Positions 51,943 to 60,655 of a stretch of 64,000 nucleotides of DNA are shown piece after piece. The DNA is from RYN-230 sp963829725. GTDB lineage: Bacteria > Actinomycetota > Actinomycetes > Streptosporangiales > Streptosporangiaceae. The notes under the pieces were generated by a model. The model made no database searches. It saw only the letters and a program-made list of their open reading frames with translations, and was not told where the DNA came from. Location: assembly GCA_963829725.1 (NCBI GenBank), contig CAWHJW010000010.1, positions 1 to 64,000 on the forward strand, read 5' to 3'. The translations under genes and the position numbers were made by a program. Numbering within the stretch: position 1 is the first letter of the stretch; every line of letters starts with the position of its first letter.

Positions 51943-52263
51943 ATGGCCGACACTCACCCCACCAGCCAGGAGATTCAGGGCGAGATCCTGGACGCTGTCC
52001 GCAAGAGCCAGGAGGCCGTGGTGGACGCGATCAAGCGGTGGGCCGACGCGGTCCAGTCGTTGGCCCCGTCCATCCCCGTCCCGAACCTGCCCTACGCTGA
52101 CAAGCTGCCGAAGCCCGAGGAGCTCGTGGCCAACGCCTATGACTTCGCCGAGCAGCTGCTGGCCACCCAGCGCAGCTTCGCCCAGAGCGTGCTGCAGGCC
52201 ACCAAGCCCCTGGTTTCCGGCAAGAACAGCACGCCCCCGAAGGCCGGCCCTGCCGCCAAGTAA
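51943..52263 (+). CDS. Phasin-like granule-associated protein
   Basis: The 106-residue product is almost entirely amphipathic helix: IQGEILDAVRKSQEAVVDAI, KRWADAVQSLAPSIPVPNLP, VANAYDFAEQLLATQRSFAQ, SVLQATKPLVSG, followed by a flexible Lys/Pro/Ala tail. This is the shape of actinobacterial phasins, which coat PHA granules and limit their size. It lies directly behind phaC with its own promoter and is followed by a hairpin terminator and a regulator gene. GGAG precedes the ATG by 9 nt. Confidence 0.85.
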   Translation: MADTHPTSQEIQGEILDAVRKSQEAVVDAIKRWADAVQSLAPSIPVPNLPYADKLPKPEELVANAYDFAEQLLATQRSFAQSVLQATKPLVSGKNSTPPKAGPAAK

Positions 52264-52277
52264 CCCACCACACTGGT

Positions 52278-52310
52278 GCGCGGCGGACCGGATCTCCCGG
52301 CCCGCCGCGC
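52278..52310 (+). terminator. Hairpin terminator of the phasin-like gene
   Basis: GCGCGGCGG (52278-52286) and CCGCCGCGC (52302-52310) form a perfect 9-bp stem with a 15-nt loop, 15 bp after the stop codon. Confidence 0.55.
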
Positions 52311-52320
52311 ATTCGCGTAC

Positions 52321-52340
52321 TATAGTTAGCAAGTGATCGC
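52321..52340 (+). promoter_or_regulatory. -10 region and shared box of the XRE regulator gene
   Basis: TATAGTTAGCAAG at 52321 matches TATAGTAAGCATTAG of the phasin promoter (consensus TATAGTWAGCA). It lies about 50 bp before the GTG start. Confidence 0.5.
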
Positions 52341-52375
52341 GGCATCTCAGCCGCACGACGTACCTGGGAGGTCCC

Positions 52376-52777
52376 GTGCCCGAACCGTGGGACACCCAGT
52401 TGCAGGCGCTGGGCTCGTTCATCCGCAGACAGCGCCAGCTGGCCAACCTGTCGCTGCGCCAGCTGGCCGAGATGACCAGCCTGTCCAACCCGTACCTGAG
52501 CCAGATCGAGCGTGGCCTGCACCAGCCCTCGGTGCGGGTGCTCAAGCTCATCTCCGAGGCGCTCGACGTCTCGGCCGAGACGCTGCTCGCGCAGGCTGGG
52601 CTGCTGGACGGCAACCGCGCGGCCGCCGCAGGGAACGGCCGGCCCGGAGCCCCCGGCCAGGCGGCCGCGCCGCCCGACGCCGACGCCGAGGCGGCCATCC
52701 GCGCTGATCAGCGCCTCAGTGATGACCAGAAGAACGCACTGATCACCGTCTACCGGAGTATGCTTCGCTCCGAATAG
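52376..52777 (+). CDS. XRE-family regulator of the PHA locus
   Basis: The 133-residue protein has an N-terminal XRE helix-turn-helix (LGSFIRRQRQLANLSLRQLA, EMTSLSNPYLSQIERGLHQP, VLKLISEALDVSAETLLAQA), an Ala/Gly/Pro-rich linker and a short C-terminal helix (AAIRADQRLSDDQKNALITV). Small regulators of this type stand next to phasin genes in several actinobacteria and, by analogy with PhaR of proteobacteria, may sense granules. The GTG start has GGGAGG upstream. Its own promoter carries a box shared with the phasin promoter, suggesting joint autoregulation. Confidence 0.85.
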   Translation: MPEPWDTQLQALGSFIRRQRQLANLSLRQLAEMTSLSNPYLSQIERGLHQPSVRVLKLISEALDVSAETLLAQAGLLDGNRAAAAGNGRPGAPGQAAAPPDADAEAAIRADQRLSDDQKNALITVYRSMLRSE

Positions 52778-52952
52778 TGTGTCCTGCGGCCGGTCGCTCG
52801 CCCCGCGTGGTGCTGGCCGGCGGGGCACCCTGGCCGCCCCGGTCCCTGGCGGCTGCCTGGCGTAACCAAGAAGTTACCTCTATCTTGCCTGCCGGCGGGT
52901 GTGAGGACTGTCATAAGTCTATAATCCCTACCTGATAACAGGGGAATCTCGC

Positions 52953-53849
52953 TTGCCCGTGCTGCTGCCCCGCCCGGACCTGTCAGAAATCGCTGTTACC
53001 CCGCCCGGCGCCGGCCCGGGCTACTGGGCCGGCGCGCCCAGCGCGGTGCTCGGTGATGACGCCATCTACCTCGCCTACCGGTTGCGCCGCCCGGTCGGCC
53101 GCGGCCGGGGGTACGGGGTGACCGTGGCCCGCTCCGTGGACGGCGTGCACTTCGAGCCGCTGCTCACCATCGGCCGCGAACTGGTCGGCACCGAGTCGCT
53201 GGAGCGGCCTTCGCTGGTCCGCACCGAGGACGGCACCTGGCGGCTGTACCTGAGCTGTGCCACGCCGGGCACCAAGCACTGGCGGGTCGAGCTCATCGAG
53301 GCGGCCAGCCCGGCCCAGTTCGACGCGCGATCCATTGCGATGGTCCTCCCCGGGGACGCCAAGACCGGCGTGAAGGACCCGGTCATCCGGCACCGGAACG
53401 GCATGTGGCAGCTGTGGGCCTCCTGCCACCCGCTGGCCGACCCGGACGAAGCCGACCAGATGGTCACCGACTACGCCACCAGCCATGACGGCCGGGAGTG
53501 GACCTGGCACGGCACCGCGCTGATGGGCCGGCCGGGCCACTGGGACTCGCGCGGCACCCGGGTGACGGCGGTGCTGCACGCCGCAGGCTCGATCATCGCG
53601 TACTACGACGGCCGGGCCAGCGCCGCGGAGAACTGGGAGGAGCGCACCGGGGTGGCCACTGGCACCGAGCCGACCAGCCTGGCCGCCGTCGGCGACGCGC
53701 CAGTGGCCGAGTCCCCCTACGCCGGCGGCGGGCTGCGCTACCTCGACATCCTGCCGCTGCCCGACGGCAGCCACCGGCTGTACTACGAGATGACCCAGCC
53801 GGACGGGTCGCACGAGCTGCGCACCGAACTGCAGCCGCCGCCCGCCTGA
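52953..53849 (+). CDS. Five-bladed beta-propeller glycosidase-like protein
   Basis: The 298-residue protein shows the blade pattern of GH43/GH130-like propellers: YWAGAPSAVLGDDAIYLAYR, SLERPSLVRTEDGTWRLYLS, GVKDPVIRHRNGMWQLWASC, YATSHDGREWTWHGTALMG, DSRGTRVTAVLHAAGSIIAY. Acidic residues sit in the blade loops (VKDPVI; DSRG) as in these enzymes. Neither signal peptide nor membrane helix is present. The substrate is unknown. The TTG start has GGGGAA upstream. It stands alone. Confidence 0.75.
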   Translation: MPVLLPRPDLSEIAVTPPGAGPGYWAGAPSAVLGDDAIYLAYRLRRPVGRGRGYGVTVARSVDGVHFEPLLTIGRELVGTESLERPSLVRTEDGTWRLYLSCATPGTKHWRVELIEAASPAQFDARSIAMVLPGDAKTGVKDPVIRHRNGMWQLWASCHPLADPDEADQMVTDYATSHDGREWTWHGTALMGRPGHWDSRGTRVTAVLHAAGSIIAYYDGRASAAENWEERTGVATGTEPTSLAAVGDAPVAESPYAGGGLRYLDILPLPDGSHRLYYEMTQPDGSHELRTELQPPPA

Positions 53850-53903
53850 GCCGGGCTTCCCCCTGCCGAGCCCCCGGGACTTTCCCGGCCGGGGCCTCCT
53901 GGG

Positions 53904-54893
53904 TCAGGCCCGGGGCTGGCCGTTCCGGGCCTGGCGCTGCCCGGCCGGCCGGTCCCCGACCAGCCCGCCGGACCGCTCCCGGGGCTGCAGCCAGTCGCCG
54001 AAGTCGGACTCGGTGACCTTTTCCAGCAGCCGGATGTCGGACTCGAAGTACGGCAGCAGGGCCTGCCGCTGCTCCCAGGTGAGCGGCTGGCGCGGCCGGG
54101 CCCCCCGCTGCAGCATCCGCTCCAGCGGGCTGGTCAGCACGGTCCCGGTGGTGCCGGGCAGGTGCCGGCCGGCTGCCGCCGCACCGCGGAGCAGCTGGGA
54201 GAGCACCCGGTGCCCGAGCGACTCGTGGGGGTGGGCCGTCACGTTCTCCCTGGGCACCTCGGTGATGACACCGGCCGGGACGCCCAGGAACGCGCAGATC
54301 TCATCGAGCGTCCGCACCGGCGCATCCACCAGCTGACGGTAGCGCAGCACCAGGACGTGCTCCCTCGGGAACACCCGGTACAGGCGCTCCAGCTGCTCAC
54401 CGTACCGGCCGAGCCTGGTGTAGTGCCAGAACTGCGCCCACCCTTCGGCGACCCGCCGGTCCTCCTCGGCGCAGGCCTGGACGACGTCGCCCACCGGGTC
54501 AAGCCCAGCCGACCACAGATGGGCCCAGTTGGAGTGGGCCCGCTCCACCGGGTCGCGCAGCATGGCGATCATCTTCACGTCCGGGATCAGCTCCAGGATC
54601 CGCCGCTGCGCAGCGGTGTCGTAGAGGTAGAAGGGGGTCGACTCGCCGCGCAGCTGGCCCGCGGTGGCCGGGGCGAACAGCGCCGCGTAATCGGCCCGCC
54701 GCCAGACATGCTCGCGCCAGGTGGCGATGTCTCCGGGGCCGCCGCCCTTGCTCGGCGGGGGCCCGTCGGTCAGGAAGAACTTGGGCTCCTTGACCGAGGA
54801 CAGGTAGAGGTCGGGATGCCGGGCCAGTGCGCTGTGCAGCGCGGTGGTCCCTGCCTTGGGAGCTCCGATGACCAGGAAGTCCGGCAGAGGCAT
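53904..54893 (-). CDS. Sulfotransferase
   Basis: The 329-residue protein is a PAPS-dependent sulfotransferase. The 5'-phosphosulfate loop is IGAPKAGTTALHSALARHPD near the N-terminus and the 3'-phosphate motif is MLRDPVERAHSNWAHLWS. VKEPKFF and the WHYTRLGRYGEQLERLYRVF, PREHVLVLRYRQLV segments are typical of family members acting on carbohydrates or small lipids. The C-terminus of about 40 residues is Arg/Gly/Pro-rich and variable. No signal peptide is apparent. The start ATG has GGAGG about 6 nt upstream. A repeat-rich leader precedes it. Confidence 0.9.
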   Translation of the reverse strand: MPLPDFLVIGAPKAGTTALHSALARHPDLYLSSVKEPKFFLTDGPPPSKGGGPGDIATWREHVWRRADYAALFAPATAGQLRGESTPFYLYDTAAQRRILELIPDVKMIAMLRDPVERAHSNWAHLWSAGLDPVGDVVQACAEEDRRVAEGWAQFWHYTRLGRYGEQLERLYRVFPREHVLVLRYRQLVDAPVRTLDEICAFLGVPAGVITEVPRENVTAHPHESLGHRVLSQLLRGAAAAGRHLPGTTGTVLTSPLERMLQRGARPRQPLTWEQRQALLPYFESDIRLLEKVTESDFGDWLQPRERSGGLVGDRPAGQRQARNGQPRA

Positions 54894-55031
54894 GGGGCCT
54901 CCTTCGCATGACGGTGCGGCTGCGCACGAACAGGCCGCCAGAGAGCGGGGGGGGGGATTATTCCGATCAACTTTATAGGCTATGCGATGCCCGGGCTCTG
55001 TTCAATGACCAGGCACCGGGCCAGCGCCCGC

Positions 55032-55096
55032 GGCCCGGTGCATCCTGGCGCCGGGCACGGCCCGGTGCATCCTGGCGCCGGGCACGGCCCGGTGCC
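55032..55096. repeat. 27-bp tandem repeat, 2.4 copies
   Basis: A 27-bp unit opening GGCCCGGTGCATCCTGG occurs at 55032-55058 and 55059-55085 without mismatch, and a partial third copy follows from 55086. The unit contains the palindromic core GGCGCC. Confidence 0.75.
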
Positions 55097-55229
55097 AGGA
55101 TCAGACGCCCCCCGGCACCGTTGCGCGGGAGGCGCACGGCCATCAATCTTCCCCGCAGCGCGCTGCTCACACCCGCCCCCCCACATTGTCAGTGCTGACC
55201 CGGGGGGACGACCCCCGGACCCCCCGGCG

Positions 55230-55280
55230 TTCGCTGGTGAGGCAGGACACGCCTGCGGCGCACCCCGCCTCACCAGCGAA
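55230..55280. repeat. 14-bp perfect inverted repeat
   Basis: TTCGCTGGTGAGGC (55230-55243) is mirrored by GCCTCACCAGCGAA (55267-55280) with a 23-bp loop. It could act as a transcriptional barrier between divergent genes or be the ends of a miniature element. Confidence 0.65.
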
Positions 55281-55435
55281 TAGCCCGGGATGTCACCGCT
55301 GGGCTACCCCAGCCATTGACACCTGGTGGCGGGTGCGCTGAGGTTCGTAATGTGAACCGCGGTGCGTATTGCAGGCCCTCCGCCCGCGCGCCGCGGGGCC
55401 GGTGCTGTCGCTAACTCAACGAAGAGGTGGAGCAC

Positions 55436-56248
55436 ATGAGCGCCTGGGACGCGACGTCCTATGAGGGGAAAGACACCATCCTGCGAGTGGTCCGGGACGA
55501 GGCGGCCCGCCTCATCGACCTGGCCAGCCGCCCCGGCGCCTGGGAGGCGCCTACCGCCTGCGAGAGCTGGGCGGTCCGCGACGTGGTCGGCCACCTGGTG
55601 GACACCACCGAGGGGTACTTCGAGGCCTTCGAGACGGCCCGGGCCGGCGGTGAGGCCAGCCCTTACGGCCTGGCCGGCATGCACGAGCGGGCCGGCGAGC
55701 AGGCCACCCGGTTCCGCGGGCTGTCCCAGCAGGAGATGCTGGCCCGGCTGCAGAACGACCTCGACAAGCTGATGGGCATCCTGGAGCCGATGGGCCCCGA
55801 GGAATGGACCGGCTTCATCGTGCCGCACTTCTACATGGGCCCCGTCCCGGCGTTCTTCTACGCGGCCGGCCAGCTGATGGACTATGCGGTCCATTCATGG
55901 GACATCCGGCAGGGCACCGGGCGTGCCCACGGCCTATCCGGTGACGCGGCCGACCTGCTGGTGCCGTTCATGTTCGTGCTGTGGCAGTCCACGATCCGCC
56001 GCGACGCCGATCTCGCCCCGTTCCAGCTGGGCATCACGGTGACCGGCCGGAACGCGGGCAGTTACCGGATCAGCGTGACCGGCGACGGGATGAGCTACGA
56101 GGCGGGGGACGTTAGCGACCTGCCCACGGTGCTCGACTTCGACGCGGGCAGCCTGGTGCTGACCACGTTCGGCCGCAGCAATGCCGGCACGGTGCGCGGC
56201 GACCAGGAGGTCGCGGACCGCTACCTGAACCTGTTCTTCCGGATCTGA
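55436..56248 (+). CDS. DinB/mycothiol-dependent maleylpyruvate isomerase-like protein
   Basis: The 270-residue protein has the helical DinB-type domain: RVVRDEAARLIDLASRPGAW, APTACESWAVRDVVGHLVDT (His ligand), and LMDYAVHSWDIRQGTGRAHG (second His). A C-terminal SCP2-like part follows (GITVTGRNAGSYRISVTGDG, LPTVLDFDAGSLVLTTFGRS). Relatives use mycothiol as a cofactor; the substrate is unknown. GAGGTGG lies before ATG 55436, so this start is taken over the GTG three codons upstream. It is one of three proteins of this kind in the window. Confidence 0.88.
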   Translation: MSAWDATSYEGKDTILRVVRDEAARLIDLASRPGAWEAPTACESWAVRDVVGHLVDTTEGYFEAFETARAGGEASPYGLAGMHERAGEQATRFRGLSQQEMLARLQNDLDKLMGILEPMGPEEWTGFIVPHFYMGPVPAFFYAAGQLMDYAVHSWDIRQGTGRAHGLSGDAADLLVPFMFVLWQSTIRRDADLAPFQLGITVTGRNAGSYRISVTGDGMSYEAGDVSDLPTVLDFDAGSLVLTTFGRSNAGTVRGDQEVADRYLNLFFRI

Positions 56249-56692
56249 CTCCAGGCTGATCCTGATCACCAGCGCCGGGCTCACCGTCTGGCCGCCCGGC
56301 CCGATGGCCCGGGCCGGGCGGCCGGGGATGGCCCCGGTGCCGGGCAGGGCGGGCACCGGATGCGCTCCGGCCGCCAGGGCGGGCCGGGCGGTCCCGGCCA
56401 GCGACAGCCGGGCCGGCGGGGCCACCGCGGGCCGGGCCGGCGGGACGAGCGTCAGCCGGCGCGCCCGGATGCCTCGCGACGCCGCGCGCGGCACCACGTA
56501 GCGGCGCAGCGCCACCACGGTGCCGAACGTCGCTGCCGCCAGGATGACCGCCGCCCCGGCCAGCAGCATCAGGTGGGCGGCGACGAAGCCCACGATGGCG
56601 CCGACCGTGACGAGCGCGGCCAGCAGCAGGCCGACGCCGTCGAGTCCGGCGGAGGCGGTCCGGCAGACACAGTGGGGTCCGGGTGCGCACAT
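55934..56692 (-). CDS. Small membrane protein (SpdB-like), 3' end uncertain
   Basis: From the ATG at 56692 the frame reads MCAPGPHCVCRTASAGLDGV, GLLLAALVTVGAIVGFVAAH, LMLLAGAAVILAAATFGTVV, ALRRYVVPRAASRGIRARRL, a short pro/ala-rich tail. Two adjacent helices after a Cys-rich head resemble small membrane proteins of actinobacterial conjugative elements (spread proteins). The frame stays open far into the convergent DinB gene, to 55934, which is unlikely to be real; the true end is probably before 56250, after an undetected indel. GGAG precedes the start. Confidence 0.4.
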   Translation of the reverse strand: MCAPGPHCVCRTASAGLDGVGLLLAALVTVGAIVGFVAAHLMLLAGAAVILAAATFGTVVALRRYVVPRAASRGIRARRLTLVPPARPAVAPPARLSLAGTARPALAAGAHPVPALPGTGAIPGRPARAIGPGGQTVSPALVIRISLESDPEEQVQVAVRDLLVAAHRAGIAAAERGQHQAARVEVEHRGQVANVPRLVAHPVAGHADPVTARVPAGHRDAQLERGEIGVAADRGLPQHEHERHQQVGRVTG

Positions 56693-56827
56693 GGGAGTCT
56701 CCTTCGCGGGATCACCGCGGTTGCGGGAGCGGCCCGGCAGCGGGGGTAGGGGTCTGTCCCGGGCCGCGCGGGAACGTACATCCATATGGCCCGGCCTGTC
56801 CCTGTCTGTCTGCTGTCCCGACCGGAA

Positions 56828-58423
56828 CTATTTTGTGACCCCGCGGCCACGAGCCGTGTCCGCAGCCTCGGCGTCGTACTCCCCCGGCGGATGGCCCGGG
56901 GGCAGCCGGTGCTTGGCCACCCGTGCCGTCGGCGTGCGCGGGAGCTCCCCGATGAGCTGCCAGTACCGGGGCACCTTGAATGCGGCCAGCCGGGCGGCCG
57001 CGTGCGCCCGGAGTGCCGCGAAGTCGGGGACCCGGCCGGGGACGGGCACGATGAACGCCTTCACCTCGTCCTCGGACAGCTCCGACGGCACCCCGGTCAC
57101 GGCGCATTCGAGCACGTCCGGGTGCCCGGCCAGGACTTCCTCCACCTCGGCGGGCGACATGTTCTCGCCCCGGCGGCGCAGCACCTCCTTCTTCCTGGCC
57201 ACGAACGTGTAGGTGCCACCCGGGTCTGCGGTGACCAGGTCCCCGGTGCGCAGCCAGCCGTCGGCGGTGAACGCCGCGGTGGTCTCCTCCGGCATCCCCC
57301 AGTAGCCGGGGGTCAGCACCGGGTTGCGCAGCAGAAGCTCACCGGTCCCGCCCGGGCCGATCTCCTGGCCGGCGTCGTCCACCACCCGGGCGTGATTGAT
57401 CACGCCGAGGCCCGGGTGCTGGCGGACCGTGCCCAGGGTGCCGAACGGCCGCTGCCCATGCGCCCAGATCAGCCCGTACGGGCTCTCCGACATCGCGTAG
57501 CCGACCACGATCCGCAGCCCGAACCGGCGCTCGATCTCCTCCTGCCGGTCCCGGGCCGGGGCCGGGCCGGTGTAGCACAGCCGCAGCGGGGTGTCCGCGT
57601 CACCGGGGCGCGGCGGCTGCCGCATGAGGATCTCCAGCATGGCGCCGATCGCGTTGAACTCGGTGGCGCCGTGCCGCCGGGCCGCGTCCAGGAAGCCGCT
57701 GGCCGAGAACCGGGGCAGCAGGACAAGGCCGGCCCCGCAGGCCAGCGAACCCATCATGGAGTAGGCCGGGGCGTTGATGTGGAACAGCGGCAGCGACGTC
57801 ATCAGCCGGTCGGCGCTGGTCAGGCCCATCCAGTACGGGAAGCCCTCGCCGGCCAGCACGTAGGCCCGGTGCGTCTGCATGACCAGCTTGGACTGGCCGG
57901 TGGTGCCCGAGGTGGGGATGAGCACGGCCAGGTCGCCCGGGGTGACCCCGGCGTCCGGCAGGTCCGCGGGCTGTGCCGGGGGGCCGGCGCCCGCCCAGTC
58001 GCCCGCGAGGTCACCGGCGGCCAGCGTGCCGAGCGGCGGCAGGCTGGCGATCCCGGCCGCTTCCACCAGGCCGGCCAGGCCCGGGTCGCAGATCAGTGCC
58101 CGGGGCCGGACCTGCCGGGCCAGCCCCTCCAGTTCGGCGGGGGCGCTGCGCGGGTTAGCCGACACGGTGACCGCGCCCAGCGCGGCCAGCGCCAGCCAGC
58201 AGATCACGTACTCCGGCGCGGTGCGCATGGTGACCAGCACCAGGTCACCGCGGCCGACCCCGACGGCGCGCAGGGCGCCGGCCGCGGCGGCCACCCGGCT
58301 CAGCGCGCCGCCGAAGCTGAGCTCGCCGTCGTCCGTGCGCACCCAGATCCCGCCCGGGTCCCGCCGCGCCGCGTCCCGCAGCACACCAGGAATGGTCCGG
58401 CACGGCGGCGGGTCGCTGGGCAC
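56828..58423 (-). CDS. AMP-dependent acyl-CoA synthetase/ligase
   Basis: The 531-residue ANL-superfamily enzyme activates an acid through an acyl-adenylate. The phosphate-binding loop is IPTSGTTGQSKLVMQTH, A5 is YAMSESPYGLIWA, A7 is DGWLRTGDLVTADPGG and the catalytic Lys of A10 is in PRTPTARVAKHRLPP. The hinge and C-terminal domain are complete (RRRGENMSPAEVEEVLAGHP). The substrate is likely a carboxylic acid or carnitine-like compound (CaiC-type); this is inference. The GTG/ATG start at 58423 gives a normal length. Neighbours do not suggest a pathway. Confidence 0.9.
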   Translation of the reverse strand: MPSDPPPCRTIPGVLRDAARRDPGGIWVRTDDGELSFGGALSRVAAAAGALRAVGVGRGDLVLVTMRTAPEYVICWLALAALGAVTVSANPRSAPAELEGLARQVRPRALICDPGLAGLVEAAGIASLPPLGTLAAGDLAGDWAGAGPPAQPADLPDAGVTPGDLAVLIPTSGTTGQSKLVMQTHRAYVLAGEGFPYWMGLTSADRLMTSLPLFHINAPAYSMMGSLACGAGLVLLPRFSASGFLDAARRHGATEFNAIGAMLEILMRQPPRPGDADTPLRLCYTGPAPARDRQEEIERRFGLRIVVGYAMSESPYGLIWAHGQRPFGTLGTVRQHPGLGVINHARVVDDAGQEIGPGGTGELLLRNPVLTPGYWGMPEETTAAFTADGWLRTGDLVTADPGGTYTFVARKKEVLRRRGENMSPAEVEEVLAGHPDVLECAVTGVPSELSEDEVKAFIVPVPGRVPDFAALRAHAAARLAAFKVPRYWQLIGELPRTPTARVAKHRLPPGHPPGEYDAEAADTARGRGVTK

Positions 58424-58440
58424 CCCTGCATCTTACGGAC

Positions 58441-58665
58441 ACCCAGCCCGCACGGCCGGGGCCAGCGACCTGCCGTGCGCCACCTTAGCCAGCGCGTACG
58501 TGCTCGTCGGGACCGGGTAGTGATCCTCGTCCACCGGCGCGTGGCGGGGCGGGGTGACGAACGGCAGGCCGAGGGTTGTCTCGCCGGATGCCCACGGCGT
58601 CCACCCCCTGCAGCACCTCGGTGGCCTGGCCGTAGTCGGTAAGGTCGGCCAGGTGGCCCTCAGCC
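58441..58665 (-). pseudogene. Remnant of an NAD-dependent epimerase/dehydratase
   Basis: Two pieces are readable: LADLTDYGQATEVLQGVDAV (about 58600-58660) and, in another frame, LGLPFVTPPRHAPVDEDHYP with VPTSTYALAKVA (about 58480-58575). The second contains the catalytic YALAK, equivalent to YxxxK. The cofactor-binding start and the C-terminal half are missing. It is a decayed, internally deleted SDR-type epimerase. Confidence 0.55.
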
Positions 58666-58932
58666 GTTCCTGGGAGCGGAGCAGGTAGTGCCGGTAAACC
58701 TCGGTACCCATCGCGGGCCAGGCTGCCGGCCCGCGCGGGCCGCGGCCGCGCTCTTGACCGGCCCCACCGCGTGCAGTTCGTCTACAGATCTTCACTACCC
58801 AGTCCACCTGGCCGGTTCAGCCACGACTTCGAGCCGTTCACCCGCGGCTGACCCGGCCCGGGCCGCCGGCCCCGTAGGCTGTTTGCGGCAGGGGCAGGGC
58901 CAGGCCACGCTGGGCGGAGCGCGGAGGAACCA

Positions 58933-59652
58933 ATGGCCGAGACAGCGATCCAGTCCGGCCGCGGCGACCTGCCGGTCTACCTGGCGGAGCCGTCCATCCC
59001 GGCCCCCTGGCCGGGCGTGGTGGTCATCCACGACGTGATGGGCATGAGCCAGGACGTCCGGAACCAGGCGGACTGGCTGGCCAGCGAGGGCTACCTGGCT
59101 GCCGCGCCGGACCTGTTCTTCTGGGGCCGGACGCTGGCCTGCCTGCGCAGCACGTTCAGTGACCTGCGGCGGCGAAGCGGACGGGTCTTCGACGACGTGG
59201 AGGCGGTCCGCGGCTGGCTGGCCGACCAGCCCAACTGCACCCGCCAGGTCGGTGTGATCGGGTTCTGCATGGGCGGCGGCTTCGCCCTGCTGCTCGCCCC
59301 CGGCCGGGGGTTCAGCGCGGCCAGCGTCAACTACGGCATGGTGCCCAAGGACGCTCGTGACCTGCTGCGGGACGCCTGCCCCATCGTGGGAAGCTACGGC
59401 GGCCGGGACCTCACGCTGCGCGGCGCGGCGGCCCGGTTGCAGGGCGCGCTCACCGCGGACGGCATCCCGCACGACGTCAAGGAGTACCCCGCCGCGGGCC
59501 ACGGGTTCCTCAACGATCATGAGGGGGCCGGGGACCGGATCCCGCTCGTGGTCAAGGCCGCCACGCCGCTGATGGGCTACGGCCCGGACGAGTACTCGGC
59601 CCGGGACGCACGGCAGCGCATCATTGAGTTCTTCCGCGCCCACCTGCACTGA
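58933..59652 (+). CDS. Dienelactone hydrolase-family protein
   Basis: The 239-residue alpha/beta hydrolase has the DLH triad: nucleophile C112 in VIGFCMGGGFALL, Asp in SYGGRDLTLR and His in AAGHGFLNDHEG. The N-terminal strand and oxyanion region is VVVIHDVMGMSQDVRNQADW. DLH enzymes hydrolyse dienelactones in aromatic degradation, but most homologues have other ester or lactone substrates. ATG 58933 has GGAGGA upstream. It stands alone. Confidence 0.9.
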   Translation: MAETAIQSGRGDLPVYLAEPSIPAPWPGVVVIHDVMGMSQDVRNQADWLASEGYLAAAPDLFFWGRTLACLRSTFSDLRRRSGRVFDDVEAVRGWLADQPNCTRQVGVIGFCMGGGFALLLAPGRGFSAASVNYGMVPKDARDLLRDACPIVGSYGGRDLTLRGAAARLQGALTADGIPHDVKEYPAAGHGFLNDHEGAGDRIPLVVKAATPLMGYGPDEYSARDARQRIIEFFRAHLH

Positions 59653-59873
59653 CGCCCGGGAGGCCCTGGCCCGCGGATGCAGCCTGCCGCGCAATAAGGT
59701 GCCCGGCGCCGCGGCGGATGGGTGAGCATGACCGCGCGGCTGACCTCTTCGTGCTGCTGCACGCGCCGGTCAGGCGGCCATGGCCGAGGCGGTCCCGCTG
59801 CCGCTCGCCTGCTTCACCGAGTCGCTACCACCGGTGCCGTCCTGCTGGCGCGACTGCCACCCCGCGGCACGCG

Positions 59874-60410
59874 TCACCCCGGCTGGAGGCCCGGCCACTC
59901 CTCGGCCAGCAGGCCGAGGATGGCCTCGTCGGCGAACCGGCCGGTCACCCAGCCGGCCTGGCGCCGGGTGCCTTCCCGGGTGAACCCGGCCCGGGCTGCC
60001 GCGGCGAGCATCGCGGCGTTGTCGGCCAGGGTCTCGATCTGCAGCCGGTGCAGCCCGCGGACCTCGAAGCCGTACCGGCACAGCACCCGGACCGTGTCGG
60101 TGCCCAGGCCCTGGCCGCGGAACGCGGGGCGCAGCGAGATGCCCAGGTGCGCGGCGCGGTTGTGCGTGTCGATGCCCCACAGCAGCGCGTCGCCGGCCAG
60201 CTCGTCGGTGTCCAGCAGCACCACGGAGAAGATCGCCGCATCGTCGGTCGCGCCGGTGACCCGGGCCGGGGAGTCGGCCAGCGGGATGGGCCGCCAGGGC
60301 CGGTTGTCCGCCTGCGACCTGGTCGCCACGTCCTCGTACAGGTCGGCGTGCAGGAGCGGGATGTCACTGTCCTGCCGGGCCCGCAGCCCGATCATGTCCC
60401 CGTGCAGCAT
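59874..60410 (-). CDS. GNAT-family N-acetyltransferase
   Basis: The 178-residue protein starts MLHGDMIGLRARQDSDIPLL and has the RimJ/RimL-type GNAT core: LGISLRPAFRGQGLGTDTVR (acetyl-CoA loop Q/R-x-x-G-x-G/A), VLCRYGFEVRGLHRLQIETL and NAAMLAAAARAGFTREGTRR. It transfers acetyl groups to an amine, probably a protein N-terminus, ribosomal protein or small molecule. The ATG at 60410 is chosen by the fold start; the open frame upstream is noncoding. Confidence 0.9.
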   Translation of the reverse strand: MLHGDMIGLRARQDSDIPLLHADLYEDVATRSQADNRPWRPIPLADSPARVTGATDDAAIFSVVLLDTDELAGDALLWGIDTHNRAAHLGISLRPAFRGQGLGTDTVRVLCRYGFEVRGLHRLQIETLADNAAMLAAAARAGFTREGTRRQAGWVTGRFADEAILGLLAEEWPGLQPG

Positions 60411-60519
60411 GAGTAGCTTCCTACTCGCGTGCCCGCCGGGCGGCAAATCGATATCCTCGCACGTGCCCGGCGAGCAGAATCCAGGCGAGCCCCAGAGCCG
60501 AGGGGCCAGCTGCTGGCGG

Positions 60520-60655
60520 CCGGGACCGAAGCCGAGTTCGACGACCATGTCGTCAACCTGCACGTCTACGGCGGCTGGGGAAGCATCACGATCATCGTTC
60601 CCAGAGGCGTCGGGGTCCAGGTCACCCGGCACAGAGGCGGAGTCAACTCGCGGCT
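60520..60655 (+). pseudogene. Possible scrap of a LiaF/cell-wall-active-response domain
   Basis: VNLHVYGGWGSITIIVPRGV, GVQVTRHRGGVNSRLE on the plus strand has the look of the beta-helical end of LiaF-like or DUF1707-neighbour proteins (VFGGvtIiVPpgv). No start or other domain is present. Weak evidence. Confidence 0.25.

Larger units (their letters stand above)
54894..55435. other. Repeat-rich intergenic region
   Basis: It contains a GC-rich run (54945-54956), 27-bp tandem repeats (55032-55096) and a 14-bp inverted repeat (55230-55280). No gene is supported; promoters of the divergent sulfotransferase and DinB genes must lie here. Confidence 0.5.

Noticed and set aside
55032..55096. CRISPR-like array
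   Set aside because: The units are contiguous tandem repeats without spacers, and no cas genes are near.
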